Of a stretch of 64,000 nucleotides of DNA, positions 30,400 to 41,607 are shown piece after piece. Source of the stretch: Mauremys mutica (lineage: Eukaryota > Chordata > Testudines > Geoemydidae); assembly GCF_020497125.1 (NCBI RefSeq), contig NC_059073.1, positions 17,443,225-17,507,224 on the forward strand. Direction: 5' to 3'. The notes beneath the pieces are model-generated. The model saw only the letters and a program-made list of their open reading frames with translations, made no database searches and was not told the DNA's origin. The translations under genes were made by a program, and so were the position numbers. Each line of letters starts with the position of its first letter. The first letter of the stretch is position 1.

Positions 30400-31400
30400 G
30401 GGGCTTAGCTGGGCTCGTCCCTCTCTGAGGTGGCAGGGGACCACACCGCCTCGTTATGTCCTCACCGTTGCTGGCGTGGAATCGGTCCAGTCAGGGGAGT
30501 CTTTCACTGGAGTGACCAGGGAGGTACCACAAAACAGTCAGTCATGCCCCATCATGGGCGTTGACTGCCAGTGGGGTGGTGGCTCAGGCCCTCAGGCAGG
30601 TCTGAGCAACAATTCTACAATTACCAAGCCCAGGCCCTAGCTCAGGGCGGGCAACAGTGAGGCAAAGGCTCAGGTCCTTAGGCAGGGCAGAGCAGCAGTT
30701 TAAATAATTGACAGGCCCAGGCCCTGTGTCAGGGCGGGGCGGCAAGGAGTCAGCGGCTCAAGCCCTCAGGCAGGGGCTGAGCTAAGACAGGTTAACAACA
30801 AGCCCAGGCTCTTGGCTCAGAAGGGCCTGGGAGAGGGGGAGACTGCCACCCATGAGTGGGGTGGCAGGGGGGATGCAGACCCTCCCACTCCACTGCCTCC
30901 CAGCCCGGGGCCCTAGCAGCCTGCTGCTGAGTCAGTGGGGCTCCTGACCGCAACACACTGCCATAGGCTCTGGTAGTGCTACAACCAGACTAGGATCAGC
31001 TGCCCCCAGGCCACTTCCTAACTCCCCCTCTAGAGGTATCTGGGTCAGGACGATGTTCTCCGGGGGGGGGGGGGGAGTCAAGCACCATCGGCTCCTCTGG
31101 GTAACTTGTGGGGGGTAGTCTTGACAACTCCTTCGGGCTCTGGTCAGTGTTGGGCGTTGGTCAGGGGGTCCAATCTTCAGATCCGCCGCCGGTTGCCGGG
31201 GTCTCCCAACCGGGAGCTAGGCTGGAGGCATCTGGCCTCCCCAGCAGCTGCTCCTTGAGTGAGCTCTGGGGCCATGCTTTTCTACTTCCTGTCCTGCGCC
31301 TGATCCTCTGGGAGGCGGGCACGGAGCTCTCTGGCTCCACCCACTCTTGTGTCCAGAGGGGTGGCGGCAGGGGACCACACCGCCTCATTACAAACCAACC
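30400..31400. repeat. GC-rich interspersed repeat with internal minisatellite and direct terminal phrase
   Basis: The phrase GGGGACCACACCGCCTC occurs near both ends (about 30437 and 31371) as a direct repeat. Inside, a unit of about 75-85 bp (ending AGGCCCAGGCCCTG-like / CTCAGGGCGGG) repeats about three times between 30575 and 30830. A 14-G run lies near 31060. Open frames are compositional. Confidence 0.45.
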
Positions 31401-31504
31401 GGTACAAAGCAATAAAACAGTACTAAACCAATAATTGGTACAAAGTACCTTGTGCTCCTGCCACCCACCTACCTTCCTCTGTTTGTTTGGTTTTAGCCAC
31501 CTAT

Positions 31505-31650
31505 TGTCTTTCATCTTGTATTTAGTTGGAAGCTCTTTGGGTCAGGGACTGACTTTTTTGGTTTTGTTTGTACAGCACCTAGCACAAGGGGACCCTGACC
31601 CTGGCTGGGGTCTCTATGAACTACCTCAATACAGACCAAAACTCTTGACA
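31505..31650 (+). repeat. CORE-SINE/L2-like tail fragment
   Basis: Contains GGAAGCTCTTTGGGTCAGGG followed by GTACAGCACCTAGCACAAGG, the same tail as at 61835 and, inverted, at 45230. Confidence 0.45.
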
Positions 31651-31920
31651 GTTATGTGTTTTAAAAAGCACAGTGTGTTTTGCCTGTCCACTGGACACTC
31701 TGGAAATGAGAGAGGCTGGAAGTCAAGGGGAATGCGAGATCATGAGTCCTATTTGTGTTGTGGGTGTGGGGAAGGGCAAATTGTGGCTAACAACCCTTCC
31801 CAAAAATAAAACTCTTAAAGTACTGCACTGTGGGGATTTTTCTTATTCTGGGATAGGTAAACTTATTGTGCACTGAGGCTTTTGCCTTGGTCTTGCTTTG
31901 TCCTGTGTTGTGGTCCATAA

Positions 31921-32758
31921 CTAAGGCTAAGATTTTGTCATGGATATTTTTAGTAAAAGTCATGGACGAGTCACGGACAATAAACAAAAATTCATGAAGC
32001 CGTGACCTGTCTGCGACTTTTGCTGCTGCAGCTCCATGGTTCCCCCCACCACTGTGGTAGCTGGTAGCTGTGGGGTTCCCCTTCCACCTGTGGCAGCTGC
32101 GGGGGGGAGGGCCTCCACCCACGGCAGCTGGGAGCTGCAAGGTCACCATATTTCCCAAAGGGTACGTCCAGACTACCCGCCGGATTGGTGGGTAGCGATC
32201 AATTTATCGGGGATCAATATATCAAGTCTCAACTAGAAGCCATATATCAATCCCCGAACGCGCTCCCCGTCGACTCCGGAATTCCACCAGAGCGAGTGGC
32301 AGTAGCGAAGTCGATGGGGGAGCCGTGGCCATCGATCCCGTGCCGTGAGGACGGTAGATAAGTCGAAATAAGGTATGTCGACTTCAGCTACGGCATTCCC
32401 GTAGCTGAAGTTGCGTATCTTACCTCGACATCCCCCTCCCCCCGTGCAGACCAGGCCAAAGAGAAAACAAGAGACCCCCAGCCGCTTGCCTGAGGCATCC
32501 TCCTCTCCCCATGCAAGGCTGTCACCAGTCACTGGAACCCCAAGGACGGCCCCCTCAGGAAGCTGTCACATGTGGCTGGAACCTTTCAGGGGGCCCCCTG
32601 TTGCTGCTGTCGCCTGTCGCTGGAACCCTGCCAGGACCCTGCTGGCTGCCAGCTCCAGAGTTCCACAGCCCCAGGGGCCTAAGCAGAAAATGTCATGGAG
32701 GTCTCTGGAAGTCATGGATTCCAACTTCCATGACCTTCATGATATACACATAGGCTCA
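31921..32758. mobile_element. DNA-transposon-like repeat carrying a nested MITE
   Basis: The left end (GATTTTGTCATGGATAT ... AAAGTCATGGACG) and right end (complement GGTCATGGAAGTTGGAATCC) are loosely inverted. The inner GC-rich part is split by the 295-bp MITE at 32161-32455. Termini are too diverged for superfamily assignment. Confidence 0.4.
32161..32455 (+). mobile_element. 295-bp MITE, copy 2
   Basis: Begins GGTACGTCCAGACTAC and ends GTGCAGACCAGG. Flanked by CCAAAG on both sides (32155-32160, 32456-32461). It contains a palindrome around GACTTCAGCTACGG/CCGTAGCTGAAG (about 32380-32411). Same length and order as 49564-49858. Confidence 0.75.
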
Positions 32759-32929
32759 TCCATAAACCAGCATTAGCCACTGTCTAAGGCACAGATTGCG
32801 CTAGGCCTTACACGTGTACACAGTGGCAGAGAGGGTGCAAACAATGTCTCCACGCTTGCAAAGCCCCCATAAGGGCCAGACACAGTTTCAGCTCCTGCAC
32901 CGAGGGACGTTCTAATAATTGCTTCTTGC

Positions 32930-33090
32930 GGGAGGGATAGCTCAGTGGTTTGAGCATTGGCCTGCTAAACCCAGCATTGTGAGTTCAATCCTTGAAGGGG
33001 CCACTTAGGGATTAGTCCTGCTTTGAGCAGGAGGTTGGACTAAATAATCTCATGATATCCCTTCCAACCCTAATAATCTATGATTCTATG
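32930..33090 (+). mobile_element. tRNA-headed SINE with CR1-like tail (turtle type)
   Basis: A box TAGCTCAGTGG (32938-32948) and B box GAGTTCAATCC (32981-32991) form a pol III promoter derived from a tRNA (Lys-like). The 3' part (33012-33090) copies the CR1 tail: CTGCTTTGAGCAGG, CCCTTCCAACCC and TGATTCTATG. This allows mobilisation by CR1 machinery. This layout is typical of cryptodiran turtle SINEs and supports the host assignment. Confidence 0.8.
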
Positions 33091-33131
33091 CATCACTACC
33101 CCCTGTGGGAGGGGGAAGATACAGAGTCCTA

Positions 33132-33322
33132 TGTTGTGTATTTGGTTGTCATGGGTTTTGTTACTATGGCAACTGAGTTAGACTATTAAGGGATAGCTCA
33201 GCCGGTTTCAACCGGCTGAGTGAGCTCTCTGTGTCTGTAAATAAAATGGAGGTTTTGGTTAGCTGTCTGCTCTCTGGCCTCAAGTGATTGCTTCCTACAC
33301 CGGCTGCCCCAAGGATATAACA
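33132..33322 (+). repeat. 5' LTR
   Basis: 191 bp, TG...CA. AATAAA at 33240-33245. An 11-bp perfect stem with a 2-base loop (33197-33207 and 33210-33220). It differs from the 3' LTR only at about 33155-33157 (GGGTTTTG versus GGGGTTTG). Confidence 0.93.
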
Positions 33323-33323
33323 C

Positions 33324-33341
33324 TGGCGACGAGGGTGGGAT
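33324..33341 (+). promoter_or_regulatory. Primer-binding site (tRNA-Ser)
   Basis: TGGCGACGAGGGTGGGAT begins one base after the LTR. It is complementary to the 3' end (with CCA) of vertebrate tRNA-Ser(GCU), with one mismatch. Confidence 0.75.
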
Positions 33342-33446
33342 CCTGGTGCTGCTCCAGTAACAGAAGGAAGTAGAAGTCAAGGTAAAGACCAAACAAAGAA
33401 AAAAAGCTGCTTGTTTGCACTGACTGTGAAAGTGAAACTAAAAATC

Positions 33447-36400
33447 ATGGCTACTCTGACCAGGCCCCTGGAGCCTTTTGATGAGAATACAGAGCAGTGG
33501 CATGTGTATACTGAGCGTTTTGAGCTTTTTGGTATTGCAAATGACATTACAGAAGCGAAGAAGGTGCCAATATTCTTAACTGTTGTAGCGGCTAAAACTT
33601 ACTCTCTGCTACGCAGCTTACTACACCTTGTTAAGCCTGAGACTAAATCTTACAGTGACATTGTGGAAATCCTGGGGTCTCATTTCTCCCCAAAACCACT
33701 GGTAATTGCTGAAAGATATAGGTTCCACAAAAGAGACCAAAAGGAAGATGAAACAGTTGTACAATTTGTAGCCATTTTAAAAAAGCTAGCAGAACACTGT
33801 GAATTTAAAGAGATGTTAAATGATGCTCTGCGTGACAGGTTAGTGTGTGGCCTCTGCAGTGAAGCTATACGGAAGCGCCTACTGACAGAGGCTCAGCTTA
33901 CATTACAGAAGGCTGTTGATATTGCTGTCTCCATGGAACTGGCTACAAGGGAGGCACAATACATCGGTGCACCCCCTAGGGTGCAAAAAGTGTCACAAGA
34001 ACCGACCCACAAAACTGTGCAGAGTCAAGAATGTTACCGCTGTGGTAAGCCAGGACACCAGGCATCAGAATGCTGGTGTAAGGACCTGGTGTGTCGACAC
34101 TGTGGCAAAAAGGGACACATTGAGTGTGCCTGTAAACAAAAGAAAAAGAGGCCTGTGGTCTGGCCGACAAAAAGAGGAACCTTGCATACCCTAGAGCAGA
34201 CCCAGGATGATCAAGGTGACACCTCCTCACAAGAGGAAGTGCCACTGCATGTTTTGTCTTTGGCAGTGGGCTCACATGAATACTGGGTAACCCCCTTATT
34301 GGAGGGCAAACCTATATGCATGGAACTAGACACCGGTGCAGCTGTCTCGCTGGTTCCTGAGACTGTGTATAAGGAAAAGCTACAGCATCTTCCGCTTAAG
34401 GCAACAAAAACTGTTCTGAAGACGTATACAGGTGAAGCTGTGCCCATGTTGGGCACTATTGATGTTAAGGTGGAGCTCAATGGACGGGCGGCTAAATTGC
34501 CACTGTTTGTGGTGAGAGGTAACTACCCAGCCTTAATGGGTAGGTCTTGGCTTGGGAAGATTCAGCTGAACTGGGCAGAAGTGCACCGGATGACTAAAGA
34601 AGAAACCAGTCTAACCCCTATACTAAGGAAACATGCTGCTGTTTTTGGAGATGATTTGGGAAGTATGAAGGGAATCACTGTGACATTGAACATTAAACCT
34701 GGCAGTCCACCAAAATATCTGAAAGCCCGAACTGTGCCATATGCCATCAGGCCAAAAGTTGAAGCAGACCTGGAGCGCCTGGTCACCAATGGAGTCCTAA
34801 TACCAGTTACCCATAGCTCATGGGCCACTCCTATCGTTCCAATAGTGAAGAAAGATGGCTCTCTCCGGATTTGCGGTGATTTTAAAGTCACTGTCAACCC
34901 AGTGTTGTGTGCAGAGCAATACCCGCTTCCCCGCATCGATGACCTCTTCGCAGGCCTGGCTGGGGGACAAAAGTTCACTAAGATTGATCTGAGTCAAGCA
35001 TATTTACAGATGCACGTCGATGAAAAGTCCCAAGAGCTGTTGACTATTGTGACTCATAAGGGGCTTTATCGATACTGTCGCCTACCCTTCGGAATCACAT
35101 CGGCTCCCGCCCTGTTCCAGAGGGCTATGGACCAGATCTTGTGTGGCTTGTCAGGAGTTCAGTGCTATCTGGATGATATCCTGGTCACTGGAAGAAATGA
35201 AGAGGATCACTTAAAGAATTTAGAGGCTACCCTACAAAGACTGGAAGAGTATGGCCTACGAGTTCGCAAAGACAAGTGTGAATTCTTCAAGCCCTCTGTT
35301 GAATATTTGGGACACATCATCGATTCTGCAGGTCTTCATAAGGCCCCTGCAAAAGTTAAAGCTATTGTGGAGGCTCCCCCACCTCGAAATGTAAGCCAGC
35401 TGTGCTCTTTCTAGGACTACTGAACTATTATGGGAAGTTCATCTCACAGTTAGCCACACTGCTAAAACCACTTCATGAGCTCCTTGGGCAGAACAAGGCC
35501 TGGAAGTGGACTGAAGCCTGTGATGTTGCATTTAACAAAGCTAAGGATGCATTGTTAAATTCTGAAGTTCTAACGCACTTTGATCCATCCTTACCCCTGC
35601 AATTGGCCTGCGATGCTTCCCCTTATGGAGTGGGAGCGGTCGTGTCACACATTATGCCTTCGGGAGAAGAAAGACCTATTGCTTTTGCTTCACGCACTCT
35701 AAGCAAAGCAGAAACTAACTACGCCCAAATCGAACGTGAGGCATTAGGAATTGTTTTTGGAATTAGGAAGTTTCATCAGTACCTGTTTGGGCGAAAGTTT
35801 ACTCTTCTTACAGACCATCGACCTCTGACATCAATTTTTGGACCCTACACAGGCATTCCCCCATTAGCTGCTAGTCGTATGCAACGTTGGGCATTGATAC
35901 TTTCTGCACACACATATGAAATCAAATATCGGAAATCCACTCTGCACGGCAATGCAGATGGCCTCTCAAGGTTGCCTTTACCGGTCAAACATCAAGATAG
36001 TGCCCAAAAGGAAATCTTCTACTTTGAACAGGTAGAGAATACACCCATCACTGCTACTCAGATAAAGAAGGCAACCCGCGTTGACCCAGTATTATCCCAA
36101 GTTATGGACCTGGTGATGCATGGAAAATCTCGACAAACCTCTCCGGTCTCACCCGACCTTGTTCCCTACATGTCCAGGCGGACGGAGTTATCGGTCCAAT
36201 CTGGTTGTTTGTTGTGGGGGAGGCGTGTCATTATTCCACCACCCCTGAGATCACAGATGTTAGAACAGCTACATTCCGGTCACTGTGGAATAGTGCGCAT
36301 GAAGGAAATTGCACGAAGCTATTTTTGGTGGCCTAGATTGGACAGTGCTATTGAAGAGAAGGCAAAAGCTTGTATGTCATGTCAGGGTGTAAGAAATGCA

Positions 36401-37410
36401 CCCCAGTTGGCACCCCTACACCCATGGGACTGGCCTGAAAACCCGTGGCAACGTATTCACGTTGACTTTGCTGGCCCCCTTGAAGGAAGCATGTTCTTGG
36501 TGGCAGTAGATGCCCATTCTAAATGGCCAGAAGTCTCTATAATGCAGTCCACTACTGCAGAGAGTACTATTCAAAAACTACGAGGACTCTTTAGTCGTTT
36601 GGTCTGCCAGAACAACTTGTGAGCGACAACGGACCGCAGTTCGTCTCTCAGGAGTTTCAAAATTTTATGAAGGCAAATGGGATACACCACATCACGTCAG
36701 CACCATATCATCCGTCCACCAACGGATTAGCTGAAAGATTTGTGCAGACAATTAAAAACGCTTTGAAATCAGCAAAGGGACAACACTCCATTCAAAAGTG
36801 TCTGGATACCTTCTTACTTTCCTATAGAAACACACCTCATGCTACGACCCAGGCTTCCCCAGCCTTTCTAATGATGGGACGACAGCTGCGCACTTGCTTT
36901 GATCTGCTGAAACCTTCTGAACCCAGACAAACTGTGCAACATCAGCAGCAATATCAAGTCATCAGACGGGCACCCAGAGCAAAAGACCGAACCTTTAGCC
37001 CAGGACAGCCAGTTTTGGCTCGGAATTATACTTCCAGAGCTAAATGGGTCCCGGCCACAGTCATCACTCAAACAGGACCTGTTTCCTATACAGTCCGGAC
37101 TGCAGAGAATCTTACCTGGCGGCGACATGTAGATCAGCTGTTGCCAGGTCATGCCAGTCTTCAGGACGCATCTGCAGTTGACTTCACCCCTCCTGGTGAG
37201 ACACCGAATCATGAGTCACCTGTTCCTGACTGTTCTCCTCCATTACCGCCGGCAGCTGAGATACCCCTTTGCCCAGCACGAGCTGATACCACCTCCTCAC
37301 CTATTCGTGCTGCGGACCCTGAGCCCCTAGTACTTTCGGGTGCAACAACACCAGAAGTTCGCCGTAATCCACCTAGAGACAGAAGGCCTCCTCATCGGCT
37401 GGATCTTTAG
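33447..37410 (+). pseudogene. gag-pol polyprotein of Ty3/gypsy, two frameshifts
   Basis: The ATG at 33447 is taken because upstream codons in frame lack an ATG. Gag is followed by two zinc knuckles (CYRCGKPGHQASEC and CRHCGKKGHIECAC, about 34033-34140). Then come an aspartic protease with LDTGAAVS (about 34327), a reverse transcriptase with YLDD (about 35167), RNase H with CDASPYG (about 35610) and TDHRPL, an integrase zinc finger (HSGHCG ... CMSC) and the DDE core (VDFAGP, SDNGPQF, NGLAERF). The frame shifts at 35408-35410 and again at 36598-36600. Each place is a T run that is one base short, and after each the adjacent frame continues without loss of conserved motifs. Total about 1320 codons. 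Whether the breaks are real or base-call errors cannot be told here. Confidence 0.92.
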
Positions 37411-37526
37411 TTAGGGCGAACCCACGGTTATGGGGCAAAATAATCCCCAGGGTTTAGCCGGGAATGGAGGCAGTCTACCCTCCTTCTCTAGTTTAGTGTG
37501 TGTTTTATTTTGGGGATGTTCTTATT

Positions 37527-37541
37527 AGGAGGGGAGGAATA
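37527..37541 (+). promoter_or_regulatory. Polypurine tract
   Basis: AGGAGGGGAGGAATA directly precedes the 3' LTR and would prime plus-strand DNA synthesis. Confidence 0.75.
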
Positions 37542-37732
37542 TGTTGTGTATTTGGTTGTCATGGGGTTTGTTACTATGGCAACTGAGTTAGACTATTAAG
37601 GGATAGCTCAGCCGGTTTCAACCGGCTGAGTGAGCTCTCTGTGTCTGTAAATAAAATGGAGGTTTTGGTTAGCTGTCTGCTCTCTGGCCTCAAGTGATTG
37701 CTTCCTACACCGGCTGCCCCAAGGATATAACA
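37542..37732 (+). repeat. 3' LTR
   Basis: 191 bp, identical to the 5' LTR apart from one base. AATAAA at 37650-37655. Confidence 0.93.
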
Positions 37733-37737
37733 TCCTT

Positions 37738-38147
37738 GCCTGTAAAGGATGCCTGTTTATTTGCCTGTAAAGCAGGTCCCATGAACAAATGGCATTTATG
37801 TCCTTTTTTGCTTCTTGATAAGGAAAAGCTTGAAAAAAAGATTATTGGAGGCTTGTTCTGTTATTTTGTCTTCTGGGGGTTTGCTGGAGAACTCCTTCTG
37901 GAGCCAGAGTGTGAGATGTTTCTGAGTTGAAAAGGTAGGGCACTGACTCTTTCACACAAGAGATTAATTTTTCCCCAAAATGTTAACAAAACAAGACAAA
38001 GGGTTTAAAAAGTTGGACTAAAAATCCCTTCCCACTTGCTCAGATTTCAGACCTTTGATGTTTTGTGATGTCACTAGTCTCCACTAGATCTTCTGTCATC
38101 CAAAGAGTCCTGAAGCCAAAATAGGGACGTCAAGACCAGACATTTTA
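37738..38147. other. No gene seen
   Basis: AT-rich flank of the gypsy element. One 78-codon open frame without motifs. Confidence 0.3.
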
Positions 38148-38390
38148 CATGTAAATGATCTGGACAAAGGGGTTAACAGTGAAGTGGTAAAATTTGCAGA
38201 TGATACAAAATTAAGGATAGTTAAGTCCAAAGCAGACTGGCAGGAGTTACAAAGGGATCTCACAAACCTGAGTGATGAGGCAACAAAATGGCAGATGAAA
38301 TTCAATGTTGATAAATGCAAAGTAGTTTATATTAGAAAACATAATCTCAACTATACATATAAAATTATGGGGTCTAAATTAGTTCATTCA
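38148..38390 (+). mobile_element. CR1-like LINE fragment
   Basis: Encodes [15 protein letters not shown] (RT motif C, FADD) and WQMKFNVDKCKVVYI in one frame. Truncated at both ends. Same subfamily as 18205-18576. Confidence 0.7.
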
Positions 38391-38754
38391 ATTGCTTCAA
38401 GGTTCCCTCTGTCCTTTAAGAAATATGTGTTATATTTATTTATTTTTCAATTTCCCAATCATAAGAATCACATAATTCATTTCAATGCAGCTTCAATTGG
38501 CTGGACAATACAGTAGATATATTTCATATGATGTAGTCGTGCTGGATGTATTTCAATACTGGAGAGGTACCGCCCAGTGTCGTGTATGGGCCATAAACCA
38601 GCAGTGGTCCATGAAAACTTTCTGGGTCTTAGCGAGACCATGCAGAGAAAGCCAGGGGGAATGTAAGGGAGCTGAGAGAGGCTTGGTCCATGAAATTAAT
38701 TCTCTGTTACAAAGTGGGCTGTGGAAAGGCAGTGTGTAAAACACAAATATAATG

Positions 38755-38955
38755 GTCAGAACACAGCATTGGGAGCCAGGATCTCTTGAATTCCAATCTT
38801 CATTCTGAATTCTCAGTCCTAGGCCCTATGTACATCACTTCACATCGCTATACCTTGCTTCTCCTACTTGCAAAATGAAGATAAACTACATTGGCTGAGT
38901 TGGTGTGAGCATTCATTACTTAATGCCTTAGAAATACTTTGAAAATTATGAAATT
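38755..38955 (+). repeat. MIR-like SINE remnant
   Basis: Diverged core: GGGAGCCAGGATCTCTTGAATTCC, then CATCACTTCACATC, TTGCAAAATGAAGATAA and TTAGAAATACTTTGAAAATT, in MIR order. Confidence 0.4.
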
Positions 38956-39649
38956 TTAGGGTTCATTGCATACTAGAAAGATGATTCTTGACCTGTTTGC
39001 TTTCGTGGGCATGAAAGTTGGGGTTCCTGCATCTTCGTACTAACAAGGTTAATTGTTTCAAGAAAAAAATCTGTGTGTAAAATGAACAGATGAATTCAGT
39101 TATTTTTGCACAGTGAATTGAAAGGGTGCAAAGTATCTTGTTTAAGTGCAAATGTAATCTGAAAGAAGAAAAATTGACACAAAATGCATCACTTACCATC
39201 TGCCCAGAGGCTGTTGCATCACGTTGCTTTCTAGTGAGATGTAATGCAATATTTTTGTAGACAAACTAGCTGACAATCAGTAACTACCAAGTCTGATTTT
39301 TTTGCCCATAAGATGTCTGTGGTTTTATCAGGTTTGACAGAAACCAAGTTCCCATAGAAATGAAAATGGGCTAAGATACTTTTTAATGTATAGGAGAAAA
39401 ACTTAGTTTTTACTTTTTGGTTGGGTGCAGCAGAGTTGGATGCTGGCACTTTGAGTGCAGAAGGTGGAGGCCCGCAAGGTTTGTATTAAACTCCCACGGT
39501 TACAGCTCCAAGCTTGTATTAAACTCCCAAGGTTACAGCTTTTCTCTGAGCTTGGATGGGTATTTGCTGCCACCACCCAAATGCAAAACCCCTCTGAGAA
39601 CCCAGGAAGGTGCACTTGGGAATTCCTTCCTCTGGGGTACCCTCAAGCC

Positions 39650-39674
39650 CTCTCTCTCTCTCTCTCTCTCTCAC

Positions 39675-39708
<34 letters not shown>
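39650..39708. repeat. (CT)n(CA)n microsatellite
   Basis: About 11 CT units followed by CA/TACA units; potentially polymorphic. Confidence 0.9.
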
Positions 39709-41510
39709 CAAGAAAGAAAACAAAAGAAATCAGCTGTTGCCACCAGCTAATTAAACAACATGTGCACAAACCTCTTAGGACACAAAATCCAATCCTGTTC
39801 TTAAAAAAGGTAAATGTTACTAAAAACAAAAAGAAAGAAAATACATCTGGAAATTTAGGCTATTGCTAGATTTAAAAAAACACTTACAAGGATTAAGCAT
39901 CAAGAAAAACTTTCTTGAGGTCCAGCTTAAAGGTTACAAACAAAACAAAATCATTTGGTGTTAGCACTGAGGAGTCCACAAGCCATAAAGAAATAAAAAG
40001 AGATCAACCTAATCGCGTCTTCTTAGACATTTCCTGACCTACTTACATAGCTGGGATTTTAAATAAGTAGTTTCTAGTTTGATACCAATGATTTTTCATA
40101 CCTGGCCCCAGGCTTCTTACAGCATAGTTGCTCCCGGTCTGCCTCTCCCCGAGAACAACCAGACAGACAAAGGGGAAATTTTTTCTCAATTTTAAAAAGT
40201 TCTACCCTTCTCATTGGCTCTTTTGGTCAGGTGCCCACTCCCTTCCTTTTACCTATACAGGGAGACTTTTTAACCCTTTATAGGTAAAGCAAGTAGAGAA
40301 CAGCTACTAAGAGGGATTTTATAGCTAACTGGCTGACTGGGTGTACATAAAAGGGAGCTCCCCCCACCCCTTTCATTTATCACACTCTTAATACAGATTT
40401 CATATATATATTACATTCGAATATTGATAAGTGTGTTTTTAGTTTTTAAATGATACCTCAAGGCATATTTTGCACAAAAATTATTACAATAGTGTGTAGA
40501 GTGTGAATACAAACATGCTTTTGGTCACAGATGCTAATACTAGAATATCCAAGGTCTTCCTTTTTATGCATGGACAAAATCAACATTTACTCCAAACTAG
40601 ATAATTATTAAAAAGAGACCATATGTCCCAGTTATATCACAAAAGTTGAAGTGTTTCATATTATGATCTAATGTACTTGGAAATTCTTTCACAGCACCTG
40701 AAATATCCCGTTATTTTTTTCATTTCATCACTCAAAACATTTTTGTCTTCCTATAACTACAAAATGTTTTGTTCAGGTCATACTGCTGTGCTGCACAGAA
40801 ATTGCTCTGTGTTTACCAAGGCCAGGCCAAGAGAAAGAGCCTTCAGTAGGATAAGCTGTGTTTGGAGGGAAGAGAAATCAAATGAGTATAGGCGCTAACT
40901 AAGCTGTTCCTCTGGTCCTAATGAACGTTAATGCCAATTGTTCACTGTTTTTGATTAACTCAGTCTGAACACTAAGTTACGGGGGTGGGGAGAAAATCCT
41001 CCAGCTCAAAATATGCACATCACGAAGTCAGAAGCTGGTTGCAATGCCACTAGCCCACATTTATAAAAGAAAACGTATTTCATTTTGTGACCCTAAAATA
41101 TATAATCATAAACTGTCTCAATTTCTACTGTGAAAATATGGTCACCTAAGTACTCATGTATACAACAACCTGACTACAGTCAAGTAGTTGCACACCTAAC
41201 TGTAGAGAAATAAAGATTTTGCACAAGCAAATAAGTAAACATGGAAATTTTGTGCACACACAAAGAGGAGGCTCCTCTAAAACTATGACCTTAATTAGTA
41301 TTTACGGCAGGGAAGCAAACAGAGACTCAGGCTCTGACGCCACCCACCATAGGACTGGTAAATTCAGTGGGTCACATACATCATCAACTGGTGTAATTTG
41401 CTGCAGCTCCATTGATTTGAATGGACCTAAGTCAATTTACACCAGCTAAGGTGTGTGTCAATGTAATGGCATATTCCACATTATGACAGCAAAATGGGTA
41501 GGTAGCTCAC

Positions 41511-41548
41511 TATATCTATCTATCTATCTATCTATACACACACACACA
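41511..41548. repeat. (TCTA)n(CA)n microsatellite
   Basis: About six TCTA units followed by six CA units. Confidence 0.9.
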
Positions 41549-41607
41549 GGCCACAGCTCTTCTTTTAAGGAAAATGTCAAACTAGGCAGCAGACAAGAGG
41601 TTTCTAA

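Larger units (their letters stand above)
33131..37732 (+). mobile_element. Nearly complete Ty3/gypsy LTR retrotransposon
   Basis: A 4.6-kb element with two 191-bp LTRs, a tRNA-Ser primer-binding site, one gag-pol reading frame (with two single-base breaks) and a purine-rich tract before the 3' LTR. Domain order protease, reverse transcriptase, RNase H, integrase is that of Metaviridae/Ty3-gypsy. No env-like frame is present. The flanks carry TCCT(A/T) on both sides (33127-33131, 37733-37737), a plausible 4-5 bp target duplication. LTRs differ at a single base, so insertion was recent. Sequence style is like the K02A2.6-type/Mag-like group (inference). Confidence 0.93.
38956..41607. other. No gene; microsatellites
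   Basis: AT-rich. A compound CT then CA microsatellite lies at 39650-39708, giving artefactual low-complexity frames. A TCTA then CA microsatellite lies at 41511-41548. Nothing else recognised. Confidence 0.5.

Noticed and set aside
32938..32991. Possible functional tRNA gene
   Set aside because: A and B boxes belong to a SINE head; no acceptor-stem pairing, and the sequence continues into a CR1 tail.
39417..39869. 150-codon open frame with His-Thr repeats
   Set aside because: Runs through a CT/CA microsatellite.
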